Source of the DNA: an uncultured Caulobacter sp.
Lineage (GTDB): Bacteria > Pseudomonadota > Alphaproteobacteria > Caulobacterales > Caulobacteraceae
Direction: 5' to 3'
Assembly: GCA_937925635.1 (NCBI GenBank)
Contig: CALALX010000028.1
Span: 92,609 to 156,608, forward strand
DNA length: 64,000 nt
Below the pieces are notes generated by a model that saw only the letters and a list, made by a program, of their open reading frames with translations, was not told the DNA's origin and did no database searches. Position 1 is the first letter of the stretch; every line of letters starts with the position of its first letter. This document shows, piece after piece, positions 51,406 to 60,448 of the stretch. The translations under genes and the position numbers were made by a program.

Positions 51406-51945
51406 ATGGCATCAGAAAAGCTGGCGCCGACAAAGACGGCGGGCCTGCTCGCGGCGGCGGCGATCCTGCTGCTCGGCGGCTGCCAGGGCCGGGGCCAGGC
51501 CGAGTGCGACACGCCCTCGCGCCTGCCGGTGCCGCGGTTCCTGTCGCTGGAATACAATGAAATCAACGCCCGCAACGGCCCGGGCGAGGATCAGCGCATC
51601 CTCTGGACCTGGCGGGCCAAGGGCATGCCGGTCGAGGTGATCGCCGAAACCAGCGACTGGCGCCGGGTTCGAGGACCCGACGGCGTCCCGGCCTGGGTCC
51701 ACAAGCGCGGCCTGACCGGCGTGCAGACGGTGATGCGCGTCAAGCCGGGCCAGGTCGCGCTGTTGGCCTCGCCGGATGACGGCGCCCGCACGGTGGCCTG
51801 GCTTCGGCCCAACGCCACCGCCGTCCTGGACAAGGCGGAAGGCGACTGGCGCAGGGTCAAGGCCGGCGGCCGCCAGGGCTGGGTTCGGTCCTCCGAGGTC
51901 TGGGGCGCGGGCGCGCCGACACCCTGCCGGCCCCGCGAGCGTTGA
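51406..51945 (+). CDS. SH3-domain lipoprotein/exported protein
   Basis: The 179-residue product has a lipoprotein-like leader (LLAAAAILLLGGC, Cys at about 27) and two bacterial SH3 repeats: LEYNEINARNGPGEDQRILWT to GPDGVPAWVHKRGLTG, and VALLASPDDGARTVAWLRPNA to GGRQGWVRSSEVWG. Such proteins usually sit in the periplasm and bind cell-wall or protein partners; the role is unknown. A GTG directly before the ATG is an alternative start. Confidence 0.88.
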   Translation: MASEKLAPTKTAGLLAAAAILLLGGCQGRGQAECDTPSRLPVPRFLSLEYNEINARNGPGEDQRILWTWRAKGMPVEVIAETSDWRRVRGPDGVPAWVHKRGLTGVQTVMRVKPGQVALLASPDDGARTVAWLRPNATAVLDKAEGDWRRVKAGGRQGWVRSSEVWGAGAPTPCRPRER

Positions 51946-52016
51946 GACCGTCAGGCTTAAGTGCTACCCCCAGACCTTGTTCGGCCGCCCCGGGGGCGGC
52001 GAAGACCCGGTGACGC

Positions 52017-52553
52017 ATGACCTCGACGACCCCGCCGCCCATGGCCCAGTCCAGCTACAGCTACGACGAACTGATCGCCTGCGGCCGCGACGAAACTTTC
52101 GGGCCCGGCAACGCCCAGCTGCCGATGCCGCCGATGCTGATGTTCGACCGCATCACGGACATCAACAACACCGGCGGCGCCTTCGGAAAGGGCCAGGTGA
52201 CCGCCGAGCTCGATATCAACCCGGAGCTGTGGTTCTTCCGGTGCCACTTCAACAACGATCCGGTGATGCCCGGCTGCCTGGGCCTGGACGCCATGTGGCA
52301 GCTGGTCGGCTTCTACCTCGGTTGGATCGGCGGTCCGGGCCGCGGCCGCGCCCTGGGCGTGGGCGAGGTGAAGTTCACCGGCCAGGTGACGCCTTCGGTG
52401 AAGCAGGTGGTCTACAAGATCGACCTGAAGCGCGTGATCAACCGCAAACTCGTCATGGGCATCGGCGACGGCATTCTCGAAGCCGACGGCAAGCCCATCT
52501 ATGAGGCCAAGGACCTGCGGGTCGGCCTGTTCGACCCGAAAGACATGGCCTGA
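52017..52553 (+). CDS. fabA: 3-hydroxydecanoyl-ACP dehydratase/isomerase
   Basis: The 178-residue enzyme introduces the cis double bond in the anaerobic unsaturated fatty acid route. It has the hot-dog fold with the active His77 and Asp91 in CHFNNDPVMPGCLGLD and the MLMFDRITDI segment. It is the first gene of a fabA-fabB-fabI cluster, as in other alphaproteobacteria where a Fur/Irr gene sometimes precedes it; none is seen here. Confidence 0.97.
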   Translation: MTSTTPPPMAQSSYSYDELIACGRDETFGPGNAQLPMPPMLMFDRITDINNTGGAFGKGQVTAELDINPELWFFRCHFNNDPVMPGCLGLDAMWQLVGFYLGWIGGPGRGRALGVGEVKFTGQVTPSVKQVVYKIDLKRVINRKLVMGIGDGILEADGKPIYEAKDLRVGLFDPKDMA

Positions 52554-52617
52554 TCAACGGCCGGCGCGGGTTCGTCCGCCCCCTCGGGTGGACGGGGGGA
52601 AGACATAAGGAGCTAAC

Positions 52618-53829
52618 ATGCGGCGTGTCGCCGTCACCGGTATCGGCATCGTTTCTTCGATCGGATCGAGCGCCAACGAGGTCATCGCCTCCCTGCGCGA
52701 AGCCAGGTCCGGCGTGAAATTCACGCAAACCTACGCCGACCTCGGCTTCCGCAGTCAGGTCGAGGCCGCGCCCGACTGCGACTGGGAGGCGATCGTCGAC
52801 CGTCGCGCCGCGCGGTTCCTGGCCGAGGGCACCGGCTGGGCCCATGTCGCCATGGAGCAGGCCATCGCCGACTCCGGGCTCGAGGAGGGCGAGGTGTCCA
52901 ACGACCGCACCGGCCTGATCGTCGGCGCCGGCGGCCCGTCCACCAAGGTCATCATCGAGGCGGCCGCCACGACCCGCGAGAAGGGCCCCAAGCGCATCGG
53001 CCCGTTCGCGGTGCCCAAGGCGATGAGCTCGGGCGCCTCGGCCACCCTGGCCACCTGGTTCAAGATCCGCGGCCTCAACTTCTCGATCAGTTCGGCCTGC
53101 GCCACCTCCACCCACTGCATCGGCTCGGCCTATGAGCAGATCGCCTGGGGCAAGCAGGACGTGGTCTTCGCGGGCGGGACCGAGGAGCTGGACTGGTCGT
53201 TGTCCAACCTGTTCGACGCCATGGGCGCGATGAGCAGCAACTTCAACGACCGCCCGGCGACGGCCAGCCGCGCCTACGACCTCAACCGCGACGGCTTCGT
53301 GATCGCCGGCGGCGCGGGCATCGTGGTGCTGGAAGAGTATGAGCGGGCCAAGGCGCGCGGCGCCAAGATCTACGGCGAGATCGTCGGCTACGCCGCCAAT
53401 TCGGACGGTTACGACATGGTCGCCCCGTCCGGCGAAGGGGCGGCGCGCTGCATGACCCTGGCTCTGGCCGGGGCCGGGAACCGCACGATCGACTATCTGA
53501 ACCCGCACGGCACCTCCACCCCGGTCGGCGACATCAAGGAGATGGAGGCGGTCCGCCAGGTGTTCGGCAAGAACGCCCCGGCCATCTCCTCGACCAAGTC
53601 CCTGACCGGCCACAGCCTGGGCGCCGCCGGCGCGCAGGAGGCGATCTACAGCCTGCTGATGCTCAACAACGGCTTCCTGGCCGAGAGCGCCAACATCGAG
53701 ACCCTCGACCCGGCCTTCGAGGACATGCCCATCCTGCGCAAGCGGGAGGACCGCCAGGTCGAAACGGTGATGTCCAACAGCTTCGGCTTCGGCGGCACCA
53801 ACGGCTGTCTGATCATGGCGCGGGCGTAG
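52618..53829 (+). CDS. fabB: 3-oxoacyl-ACP synthase I
   Basis: The 403-residue condensing enzyme elongates unsaturated acyl chains made by FabA. The nucleophile is Cys161 in SSACATSTHC, with the His pair in PHGTSTPVGD and KSLTGHSLGAAG, and FGFGGTN at the end. It follows fabA by 64 bases with AAGGAG near the ATG. Confidence 0.97.
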   Translation: MRRVAVTGIGIVSSIGSSANEVIASLREARSGVKFTQTYADLGFRSQVEAAPDCDWEAIVDRRAARFLAEGTGWAHVAMEQAIADSGLEEGEVSNDRTGLIVGAGGPSTKVIIEAAATTREKGPKRIGPFAVPKAMSSGASATLATWFKIRGLNFSISSACATSTHCIGSAYEQIAWGKQDVVFAGGTEELDWSLSNLFDAMGAMSSNFNDRPATASRAYDLNRDGFVIAGGAGIVVLEEYERAKARGAKIYGEIVGYAANSDGYDMVAPSGEGAARCMTLALAGAGNRTIDYLNPHGTSTPVGDIKEMEAVRQVFGKNAPAISSTKSLTGHSLGAAGAQEAIYSLLMLNNGFLAESANIETLDPAFEDMPILRKREDRQVETVMSNSFGFGGTNGCLIMARA

Positions 53830-53849
53830 TCGCCGCCCGCACAACCACC

Positions 53850-53894
53850 TTGCGTCCTTCGAGACGGCTGCTTACGCAGCCTCCTCAGGATGAC
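53850..53894. repeat. Single hairpin repeat of the GTCATCCTGAG family
   Basis: TGCGTCCTTCGAGACGGCTG, a TTAC loop and then GCAGCC to CTCAGGATGACG match the arms of the pair at 42575-42682. It lies 20 bases after fabB and 86 before fabI, so it could also act as a partial terminator or mRNA stabiliser in the operon. Confidence 0.75.
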
Positions 53895-53980
53895 GCAGAC
53901 AGGGGATCGCACTCCCCTTCGTCATGGCGAGTCGCGCCCTGCGTGGCGGCTCGAACCACGCACTGACAAGGACCCGCCTC

Positions 53981-54799
53981 ATGGCCGACGACTACAACTT
54001 CCCCAAGGGCGAGCTGATGAAGGGCAAGAAGGTCCTCGTCACCGGCGTGGCCAACCACAACTCCATCGCCTGGGGCATCGCCTCGCAGCTGGCCGCCCAG
54101 GGCGCGCAGCTGGCGTTCGCCTACCTGCCCGACATGGAGAAGCGGGTGAAGCCGCTGGGCGAGAGCCTCGGCGTCAAGACCTTCATCCCGATGGAGGTCA
54201 CCGACGACGCCTCGATGGACGCCGCCTTTGAGCAGCTGGCCGCCGAGTTCGGCACGCTGGACGCCTTCGTCCACTCGATCGCCTTCGCCAACAAGGACGA
54301 GCTGAAGGGCTCGTTCGTCGAGAACACCACGCGTGAGGGCTTCCTGCGCGCCATGAACATCTCGGCCTTCAGCTTCGTCGACACGGCGCGCCGCTGCGCC
54401 GCGATGATGCCGAACGGCGGGTCGATGATCACCATGACCTACCTCGGCGCCGAGCGGGTCATTCCGAACTACAACACCATGGGCGTGGCCAAGGCCGCGC
54501 TCGAGGCCTCGACCCGCTACATCGCCCGCGACCTCGGCCCCAAGGGCATCCGCGTCAACGCCATCTCGGCCGGCGCCATGCGCACCCTGTCGCTGGCCGG
54601 CATCTCCGGCGGCCGCGGCATGATCAGCCAGGGCCGCGCCTTCAGCGCGCTGAAGGAAGACACCTCGATGGAGGGCGTCGCCGGCGCGGCGCTGTGGCTG
54701 CTGTCGGACCTGGGCCTGTCGACCACCGGCGAGGTCGTCCACGTCGACGCCGGCTTCCACATGATCGGCCTGCCGGACCCCGAAGGGTCGGAGAGCTAG
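53981..54799 (+). CDS. fabI: Enoyl-ACP reductase (NADH)
   Basis: The 272-residue short-chain reductase-like enzyme completes each fatty-acid elongation cycle. It has the FabI-type cofactor site VTGVANHNSIAWGIA, a first Tyr154 and the Tyr164-X6-Lys171 catalytic pair, and ISAGAMRTLSLAGISG. It is the target of triclosan-type inhibitors in other bacteria. The ATG at 53981 begins MADDYNFPKG. A dispersed hairpin lies between fabB and fabI. Confidence 0.96.
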   Translation: MADDYNFPKGELMKGKKVLVTGVANHNSIAWGIASQLAAQGAQLAFAYLPDMEKRVKPLGESLGVKTFIPMEVTDDASMDAAFEQLAAEFGTLDAFVHSIAFANKDELKGSFVENTTREGFLRAMNISAFSFVDTARRCAAMMPNGGSMITMTYLGAERVIPNYNTMGVAKAALEASTRYIARDLGPKGIRVNAISAGAMRTLSLAGISGGRGMISQGRAFSALKEDTSMEGVAGAALWLLSDLGLSTTGEVVHVDAGFHMIGLPDPEGSES

Positions 54800-54816
54800 A
54801 ACTTCGGCGCCGGGCG

Positions 54817-55422
54817 CTACGCCGCGTAGGCCTTCATGAAGACGCGGACGGCCTCGTTCGCGATGGCGTCGATCTCCGCGTCCGACAGTTCCGGGGCGAT
54901 GTTCAGCATCGCCTTGGTCTGACGCTGGCCCATGACCATGCCGGCGAACAGCTCGGCCGCCTGGGCCGGATCGGCGATGGTCATGCGGCCGCTGCGGGTC
55001 TCGAGGTCGAGGAACCGGGCCAGCATGGCGCGGCTGTGTTTCGGCCCCGCCTCGAACACCTCGCGAGCCAGCTCCGGCATCTCGCCGGCGCTCTGCACGG
55101 TGACGCGCAGCAGGGAATAGGTCTTGTTGGTCACCACCGTCAGCAGGGTCCGGGCGTAAGCGCGAAGCGCCTCTTCGGGATTTTCCTCGGCGCCGGGCTC
55201 GCGCAGCGGGGCGGTGATGGTGTTGACCCGCCGTTCGACCAGGGCCCGGACCAGCTCGGCCTTGCTGCCATAGTGATTGTAGACCGTCTGCTTGGAGACC
55301 CCGGCCCGGCGGGCGATCTCCTCCATCGCCGCGGACAGTCCGCGTTCGCCCAGAACCTCCGCCGCGGCGTCCAGGATGGCCTCGGTCTTGGCGAGATCGA
55401 TCTGGCCGGCCAGTCTGGGCAT
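54817..55422 (-). CDS. TetR-family regulator of the adjacent efflux operon
   Basis: The 201-residue product has an N-terminal HTH (AAMEEIARRAGVSKQTVYNHYGSKAEL) and a helical C-terminal ligand domain. It is the last gene of the emrA-emrB-tetR operon, starting two bases beyond the emrB stop. The two TGGAC-N6-GTCCA palindromes upstream of emrA are the likely operators, so it probably represses its own operon; this is inference. Confidence 0.92.
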   Translation of the reverse strand: MPRLAGQIDLAKTEAILDAAAEVLGERGLSAAMEEIARRAGVSKQTVYNHYGSKAELVRALVERRVNTITAPLREPGAEENPEEALRAYARTLLTVVTNKTYSLLRVTVQSAGEMPELAREVFEAGPKHSRAMLARFLDLETRSGRMTIADPAQAAELFAGMVMGQRQTKAMLNIAPELSDAEIDAIANEAVRVFMKAYAA

Positions 55423-55423
55423 G

Positions 55424-57022
55424 TCAGTGGGCCTCGGCGTTCATGTCGCGGCCGCCCGGCGCCACCTTGCCGGGCTTGGCGAGCAGGGAGAGGGCGGCGG
55501 CGATGGCCGCGCAGACGGCCATGAAGGCGAAGGCGTCGCCAAAGGCGAGGACCTGGGCCTTCTCGCTGATCATGTACTTCATGGCCTTGTAGGCGGCTCC
55601 GTCGGGATCGGGCACGCCCAGCTGGGCGAAGCGCGCGGTCAGGCCCGCCAGCATGGCCTGGCCCTCCAGGCTGGACCGGTCCAGGCGCGAGGCGATCTCG
55701 GTCATGTGAACCGCGGTCTGGGTGGTCAGCGAGCTGGCGATGATGGCCATGCCGACCGCGCCGGCGGTGTTTCGCGACAGGTTCAGCAGCCCGGAGGCGT
55801 CCTTGATCAGATGCACCGGCAGGGTGCTCATCGTCATCTGGGTCGAGGCGATCATCGCGACCATCACGCCGACGCCGCGGAAGGCCTGCACCGCCGTGAA
55901 CTCGACGAAGCCCCACTGGTCGGTGACCTGGTTGCCGAGCCACATGCCCCAGGCGACCATCGAATAGCCGATGAAGATCGGGATTCGCGGATCGACGGCC
56001 CGCACCCAGCGTCCCGCCAGCGGGCCGGTGATGAACATCGACAGCCCCGAGACCAGCATCGTCGTTCCGACCTCAGACGACGAGAATCCCCGGATCCGGC
56101 TCAGGTAGAGCGGCAGCAGGAAGGTGCCGCCATAGAGGGCGAGACCCGAGGTCGCGCCCATGATCAGGCCGAGGCTGAAGTTCCGGTCGGCGAGGGCCTT
56201 CAGCTGTACGATCGGCTGGAAATAGGTCAGCTGCCGCCAGATGAAGGTCACGCCGGTGACGGTCGAGAGCACGGTCAGCCAGAGGATGGCCGGATCTTCG
56301 AACCAGTTGTCCTTGGCGCCTTCCTCGACGACGTACTGCATGCTCATCAGGAAGATCGCCATCATGGCCAGGCCGAACCAGTCGAAGTTCTGCGCCAGCC
56401 GCTTGTCGCCCTTGTCGAAGTCGCCGTAGCGGCCGACCAGGAACAGGCTCAGCAGACCCGGTCCGATGTTGATGAAGAACAGCCAGCGCCAGTCGAGCCA
56501 GTCGGTCAGGTGGCCGCCCAGCGTCGGTCCGACGGTGGGCGCCAGGGTGACGATCATGCCGGTGACGACGTTGGCGGTCACCCGCCGCTCGGGCGGGAAG
56601 GCGCTGAAGGCGGTGGCGAACACGGTCGGCACCATGGCCCCGCCGACGAAGCCCTGCAGGGCCCGGAACAGGATCATCATGTCGATGTTGGTCGACAGTC
56701 CGGCCAGCACGCTCATGACCAGGAAGCCGGCGCAGCTGGCCATAAACACGCGCTGGGTGCCCCAAAGCCGCGCCAGATAGGCCGACAGCGGGATCATCAC
56801 CACCTCGGGGATCAGGTAGGCGGTCTGGATCCAGCTGACCTGGTCGGCGCTAGCCTCGACGCCGGCCTGGATCTGCGGCAGCGACGCCGCCACGATCTGG
56901 ATGTCGAGGATGGCCATGAACTGGCCGATCGCCATGCCGCCGAAGCCGAGGAACAGCTTGGGCCAGTCGACCTTAGCCTGAGCCTCGACGTCGATTCCGC
57001 CGGTGAGGGTCGCGGCGGTCAT
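55424..57022 (-). CDS. emrB: DHA2-family multidrug efflux permease EmrB
   Basis: The 532-residue inner-membrane transporter of the major facilitator superfamily has about 14 membrane segments, the LDIQIVAASLPQI (motif D1-like) start, VPTVFATAF, the motif-C-like APTVGPTLGGHLTDWLDWRWLFFIN and a long central hydrophobic series. With EmrA it would form a proton-driven tripartite pump. The ATG at 57022 lies four bases after the emrA stop. Confidence 0.94.
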   Translation of the reverse strand: MTAATLTGGIDVEAQAKVDWPKLFLGFGGMAIGQFMAILDIQIVAASLPQIQAGVEASADQVSWIQTAYLIPEVVMIPLSAYLARLWGTQRVFMASCAGFLVMSVLAGLSTNIDMMILFRALQGFVGGAMVPTVFATAFSAFPPERRVTANVVTGMIVTLAPTVGPTLGGHLTDWLDWRWLFFINIGPGLLSLFLVGRYGDFDKGDKRLAQNFDWFGLAMMAIFLMSMQYVVEEGAKDNWFEDPAILWLTVLSTVTGVTFIWRQLTYFQPIVQLKALADRNFSLGLIMGATSGLALYGGTFLLPLYLSRIRGFSSSEVGTTMLVSGLSMFITGPLAGRWVRAVDPRIPIFIGYSMVAWGMWLGNQVTDQWGFVEFTAVQAFRGVGVMVAMIASTQMTMSTLPVHLIKDASGLLNLSRNTAGAVGMAIIASSLTTQTAVHMTEIASRLDRSSLEGQAMLAGLTARFAQLGVPDPDGAAYKAMKYMISEKAQVLAFGDAFAFMAVCAAIAAALSLLAKPGKVAPGGRDMNAEAH

Positions 57023-57026
57023 GAGC

Positions 57027-58133
57027 CTACTGCGACTGGCCGGTGCGGACGTAGCGCGTCGGCGGCGAGCCCGCCTCGGCGAAGCTCGGGCCGGTGCGGT
57101 CGCGCACATCGACGCGAACCTCGACAGACAGGCCCGGACGCAGGGCTCCAGCCAGCGGCGCCTTGCGATCGACAGCCACCCGGACCGGCACGCGCTGCGC
57201 GATCTTGGTGAAGTTGCCGACCGCGTTCTCGACCGGGATCAGCGCGAACTCGGCGCCGGTGGCCGGGGCGAAGCTCTCGACACGTCCAGCGATGGTCTGA
57301 TCGCCGAAGGCGTCGGCCTTGATCTCGACGGTCTGGCCGAGGCGCAACCGGGCCAGCTGCGTCTCCTTGAAGTTGGCGACCACATAGGTGCGGCCCAGCG
57401 GAACGATGCTCATCAGCGACACGCCCGGCTGCACCAGTTGACCGGGACGGACGGCGCGGGCGCCGACCACGCCGGCGGCCGGGGCGCGGATGACGGTGCG
57501 CTCGAGGTCGATGCGGGCCTGTTCGACCGCGGCGCGCGCGGCCTGGGCCTGGGCGACGGTCTGGGCCCGGGCGGAGCCGAGGGCGGCGGCGCTGCGGCGT
57601 TCGGCCTCCAGCGCGGCCTGGGCCTGGGCGACGCCGGCCCGGGACTGGTCGGCGCCGGCGCGGACGGTCTGCAGCTTCTGTTCCGACACCCAGCCCTGAC
57701 CGGCCAGATCGCCGTAGCGCTTGAGGTCGGCCTCCATGCGTCCGGCTTCGGCGCGGGCGCTGCTGACGCCGGCGGCGCGCTCGGCGATCACGGCCTGTTC
57801 GAGGGCGGCCTTGTCGTCGACCGCGGCGACGGCTGCTTCGAGCGCCTTGGCGTTGGCGACGGCCTGGTCGAGCCGCGCCTGGAAGGTCGTGGGGTCGATG
57901 CGGGCCAGCACCTGGCCGGCCTCGACATGTTCGTTGTCGTTGACGAGGACCTCGACCACGTAGCCTGACACCTGCGGACTGACCTGGACGGTGTCGGCCT
58001 GGACGAAGGCGTTGTCCGTGGCCTCGAAACGCTGCTTGTTGGTCCACCAGATCGCCCCGCCGGCGAGGATGGCGACGGCGGCGACGCCGGCCACGATCAT
58101 GGGGACGAGCTTGTTTCGCGGGATGGATGACAT
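57027..58133 (-). CDS. emrA: HlyD/EmrA-type membrane fusion protein
   Basis: The 368-residue product has one N-terminal membrane anchor (IVAGVAAVAILAGGAIWW), a biotinyl-lipoyl-like half (VSPQVSGYVVEVLVNDNEHVEAGQVLARID), a long Ala-rich coiled-coil hairpin and the second half IRAPAAGVVGARAVRPGQLVQPG. It bridges EmrB to an outer-membrane channel; no TolC-like gene is in the window, so the channel is encoded elsewhere. Two palindromic operator candidates lie just upstream. Confidence 0.94.
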   Translation of the reverse strand: MSSIPRNKLVPMIVAGVAAVAILAGGAIWWTNKQRFEATDNAFVQADTVQVSPQVSGYVVEVLVNDNEHVEAGQVLARIDPTTFQARLDQAVANAKALEAAVAAVDDKAALEQAVIAERAAGVSSARAEAGRMEADLKRYGDLAGQGWVSEQKLQTVRAGADQSRAGVAQAQAALEAERRSAAALGSARAQTVAQAQAARAAVEQARIDLERTVIRAPAAGVVGARAVRPGQLVQPGVSLMSIVPLGRTYVVANFKETQLARLRLGQTVEIKADAFGDQTIAGRVESFAPATGAEFALIPVENAVGNFTKIAQRVPVRVAVDRKAPLAGALRPGLSVEVRVDVRDRTGPSFAEAGSPPTRYVRTGQSQ

Positions 58134-58162
58134 GGAGGGTCCCGAACACCGGCTGCGAAAAA

Positions 58163-58178
58163 TGGACTAGGCCGTCCA
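58163..58178. promoter_or_regulatory. Operator candidate 1 upstream of emrA
   Basis: TGGAC-N6-GTCCA (TGGACTAGGCCGTCCA), 30 bases upstream of the emrA start. The arms are identical to those of the second candidate at 58224. Size and symmetry suit a TetR dimer. Confidence 0.65.
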
Positions 58179-58223
58179 GCTTCAGGCCTCTACAGCCGCC
58201 CGCCGGGCTCGGCAAGCGTTAAG

Positions 58224-58239
58224 TGGACCCAATCGTCCA
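58224..58239. promoter_or_regulatory. Operator candidate 2 upstream of emrA
   Basis: TGGAC-N6-GTCCA (TGGACCCAATCGTCCA), with arms identical to the site 61 bases away but a different spacer. It lies between emrA and the 3' end of the small gene at 58244. Confidence 0.65.
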
Positions 58240-58243
58240 GAAT

Positions 58244-58546
58244 TCAAGCGGCGAAGCGACGGTCGTCGTCGAGACCTTCCGCGGCCGCGATCAGGGCTGA
58301 TGCGAGCGCGTCCGCCGCGGCCTCGGTCGGCGACCCTTCGAAGGCCTCGCCGAGGGGCGTTCCGACCCGGCGCGCGCGCGCCTCGGCCAGCGCCGCCCGG
58401 CCCTGGGGAAGCTGGGCGAAGGCGTCGAGGAGCACCCCCATGACGATCAGGGCGGCGGCCCCGTCGATGGTGCTGGCGCGGAGTCCGGGACAGGCCTGCC
58501 AGGGCGTGTCGACGGGGTCGGGGCGGGGAGGGGTCGATTGGGTCAT
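58244..58546 (-). CDS. Small hypothetical protein
   Basis: The 100-residue product starts MTQSTPPRPDPVDTPWQ and is mostly helical and Ala-rich (DGAAALIVMGVLLDAFAQLP, EAAADALASALIAAAEGL). A buried or membrane-associated helix at about 28-45 is possible. I recognise no family. The frame is much longer upstream but overlaps unrelated genes, and the chosen ATG has only a weak ribosome-binding site. It reads toward emrA, ahead of the operators. Confidence 0.5.
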   Translation of the reverse strand: MTQSTPPRPDPVDTPWQACPGLRASTIDGAAALIVMGVLLDAFAQLPQGRAALAEARARRVGTPLGEAFEGSPTEAAADALASALIAAAEGLDDDRRFAA

Positions 58547-58672
58547 GGCAGCGTCGTACGCGACGACCGCGCATCGCAAGTTTAACACGCTGGCGACGTA
58601 TCGCCGCAGTTGTGGCGCGAAAGGCCGATTCGCGCGCTTTCGTCGCACCGCGCGTCGGGCTAGGTTGCGATC

Positions 58673-59179
58673 ATGGCGTTCGAACGAGCCACTCCCCCGG
58701 CCCTGCGATGGGTCCTCGCCTTCCTCGGCCTGTGCGCCGTGCTTGGCGTCTGGCTCGGGTTCAAGGATCAGATCCGGCGCAATCCGCCCGCCTGGTACAC
58801 CGGCGCGCCGGAGCCGGTCGCCGCCGGGGCCGTCACGAGCTCCGACGGCGTCCGCGAGGCGACGGCCTTCGATCCCGACGCAAAGGGGCCGGCGGCCCCC
58901 GCCACGACCCCGGCGGCGACCGCCAAGAAGGATGTCGCCGACGACGAGGATAACGCGGATGCGCAAGCCGCCGCGGCCCAGGGCGAACCGGCGTCGCCGG
59001 CGACGGTCCAGCCCTCGCCGCCCGCCGCGGCGACTCCGACCACGCCCGCGACGCCCCGGCCGCGACCGACCCCCGCACCCGCCCCGGCCCGGCCCGCGCC
59101 GTCCGACGATCCGGTGGGCGACCTGCTTGAGGCGCCGAGGCCTTCGCCGCAGCAACCCCCGTCCGACGTGCCCTACTGA
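58673..59179 (+). CDS. Membrane-anchored Ala/Pro-rich protein
   Basis: The 168-residue product has one N-terminal membrane segment (ALRWVLAFLGLCAVLGVWLGF) and then a low-complexity tail rich in Ala, Pro and Thr with an acidic patch (KKDVADDEDNADA) and PRPRPTPAPAPARPAP. It looks disordered outside the membrane. The UbiH-type gene starts two bases after its stop, suggesting cotranscription. Function unknown. Confidence 0.75.
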   Translation: MAFERATPPALRWVLAFLGLCAVLGVWLGFKDQIRRNPPAWYTGAPEPVAAGAVTSSDGVREATAFDPDAKGPAAPATTPAATAKKDVADDEDNADAQAAAAQGEPASPATVQPSPPAAATPTTPATPRPRPTPAPAPARPAPSDDPVGDLLEAPRPSPQQPPSDVPY

Positions 59180-59180
59180 C

Positions 59181-60434
59181 ATGACCCAGAGCTTCGACGC
59201 GGACGTGGTGATCGCCGGCGCCGGCATCGCCGGGGCGACCCTGGCGCTGGCCCTCAAGAGCGGCGGCCTGGAGCCGGTGCTCGTCGATCCGATGCCCTTC
59301 GACAGCCAGCTGGAGCCGACCTTCGACGGTCGCTCGCTGGCCATCGCCTTTTCCTGCTTCCGCCAATGGCGGACGCTGGGCCTGGCCGAGGCGTTGGAGC
59401 CGCACGCCCAGCGCATGGACCAGATCCTGGTCACCGACGGGCGCACGCCCGGGGCGGCGACGCCCGGCCAGACGCCGTTCTTCCTGCATTTCGACTCGGC
59501 GGAGATCGCCGACCGCGTGGCCGGCGAGCCGCTCGGCTACATGCTCGAGAACCGCCGGATCCGCGCGGCCCTCGCCGAGGCGGTCGCGGCGGCCGGCATC
59601 CGCGTGATGGCGCCGGCCCGGGTGGCGGGAGTCTCGGTCGGCCCCGCGGCCGGCGTCGTGGCGTTGGCTGACGGCGGAACCGTCTCCGCGCCGCTGATCA
59701 TCGGCGCCGAAGGGCGCGGCTCGACCGTGCGGGCCGCGGCGGGGATCGAGGCGGTCGGCTGGGACTATCCGCAGACCGGCGTGGTCTGCACGGTGAAGCT
59801 GGAGCGCCCGCACGGCGGCGTCGCGCACGAGTACTTCCTGCCTGGCGGCCCGTTCGCCATCCTGCCGCTGACCGACAACCGCGCCAGCCTGGTCTGGACC
59901 GAACGTCGCGACCGCGGCGCGGCGCTGAAGTCCGCCCGGCCGGAGGTGTTCCAGGCTCACCTGCACCGCCGTTTCGGAGACTTCCTCGGCGCCATCGAGG
60001 TGGTCGGGCCGGTCTTCACCTATCCCCTCAGCCTGTCGATCGCCGAACGCTTCAGCGCGCCGCGAGTCGCCTTGCTCGGCGACGCCGCGCATGGCGTGCA
60101 TCCGATCGCCGGCCAGGGGCTCAACCTCGGCCTCAAGGGCGCCGCCGCCCTGGCGGAGGTCCTGGTCGACGCCGCCCGCCTGGGCGAGGACATCGGCAGT
60201 GAGACGGTCCTCGACCGCTACGCCGCCTGGCGCCGGTTCGACACCATGACCCTGTCGGCGGGCATGGACGCCTTCGTCTGGCTGTTCTCGAACGACAACC
60301 CGCTGGTGCGGCTGGCGCGCGGCGTCGGCATGTCGGCGGTCAACCACATCGCCCCGGCCCGCCGCTTCTTCATGCACGAGGCCGGCGGCGCGGTGGGAGA
60401 CCTGCCGCGACTGCTGCGCGGCGAGGTGCTGTAG
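59181..60434 (+). CDS. UbiH/UbiF/Coq6-family FAD hydroxylase
   Basis: The 417-residue flavin monooxygenase has the N-terminal FAD motif VVIAGAGIAGATLALALK, the mid-chain FDGRSLAIAFSCF (R-containing, typical of this family), and the second FAD motif GDAAHGVHPIAGQGLNLG (Asp301). These enzymes add hydroxyls to the ubiquinone ring. Which ring carbon is unclear. The ATG at 59181 is immediately downstream of the Ala/Pro-rich protein; the long upstream frame is not coding. Confidence 0.92.
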   Translation: MTQSFDADVVIAGAGIAGATLALALKSGGLEPVLVDPMPFDSQLEPTFDGRSLAIAFSCFRQWRTLGLAEALEPHAQRMDQILVTDGRTPGAATPGQTPFFLHFDSAEIADRVAGEPLGYMLENRRIRAALAEAVAAAGIRVMAPARVAGVSVGPAAGVVALADGGTVSAPLIIGAEGRGSTVRAAAGIEAVGWDYPQTGVVCTVKLERPHGGVAHEYFLPGGPFAILPLTDNRASLVWTERRDRGAALKSARPEVFQAHLHRRFGDFLGAIEVVGPVFTYPLSLSIAERFSAPRVALLGDAAHGVHPIAGQGLNLGLKGAAALAEVLVDAARLGEDIGSETVLDRYAAWRRFDTMTLSAGMDAFVWLFSNDNPLVRLARGVGMSAVNHIAPARRFFMHEAGGAVGDLPRLLRGEVL

Positions 60435-60448
60435 GGACAACCCTCACC

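Noticed and set aside
55292..57211. 639-residue open frame antisense to emrB and tetR
   Set aside because: Composition is His/Gln/Asp-rich with no recognisable motif; it mirrors the codon bias of emrB.
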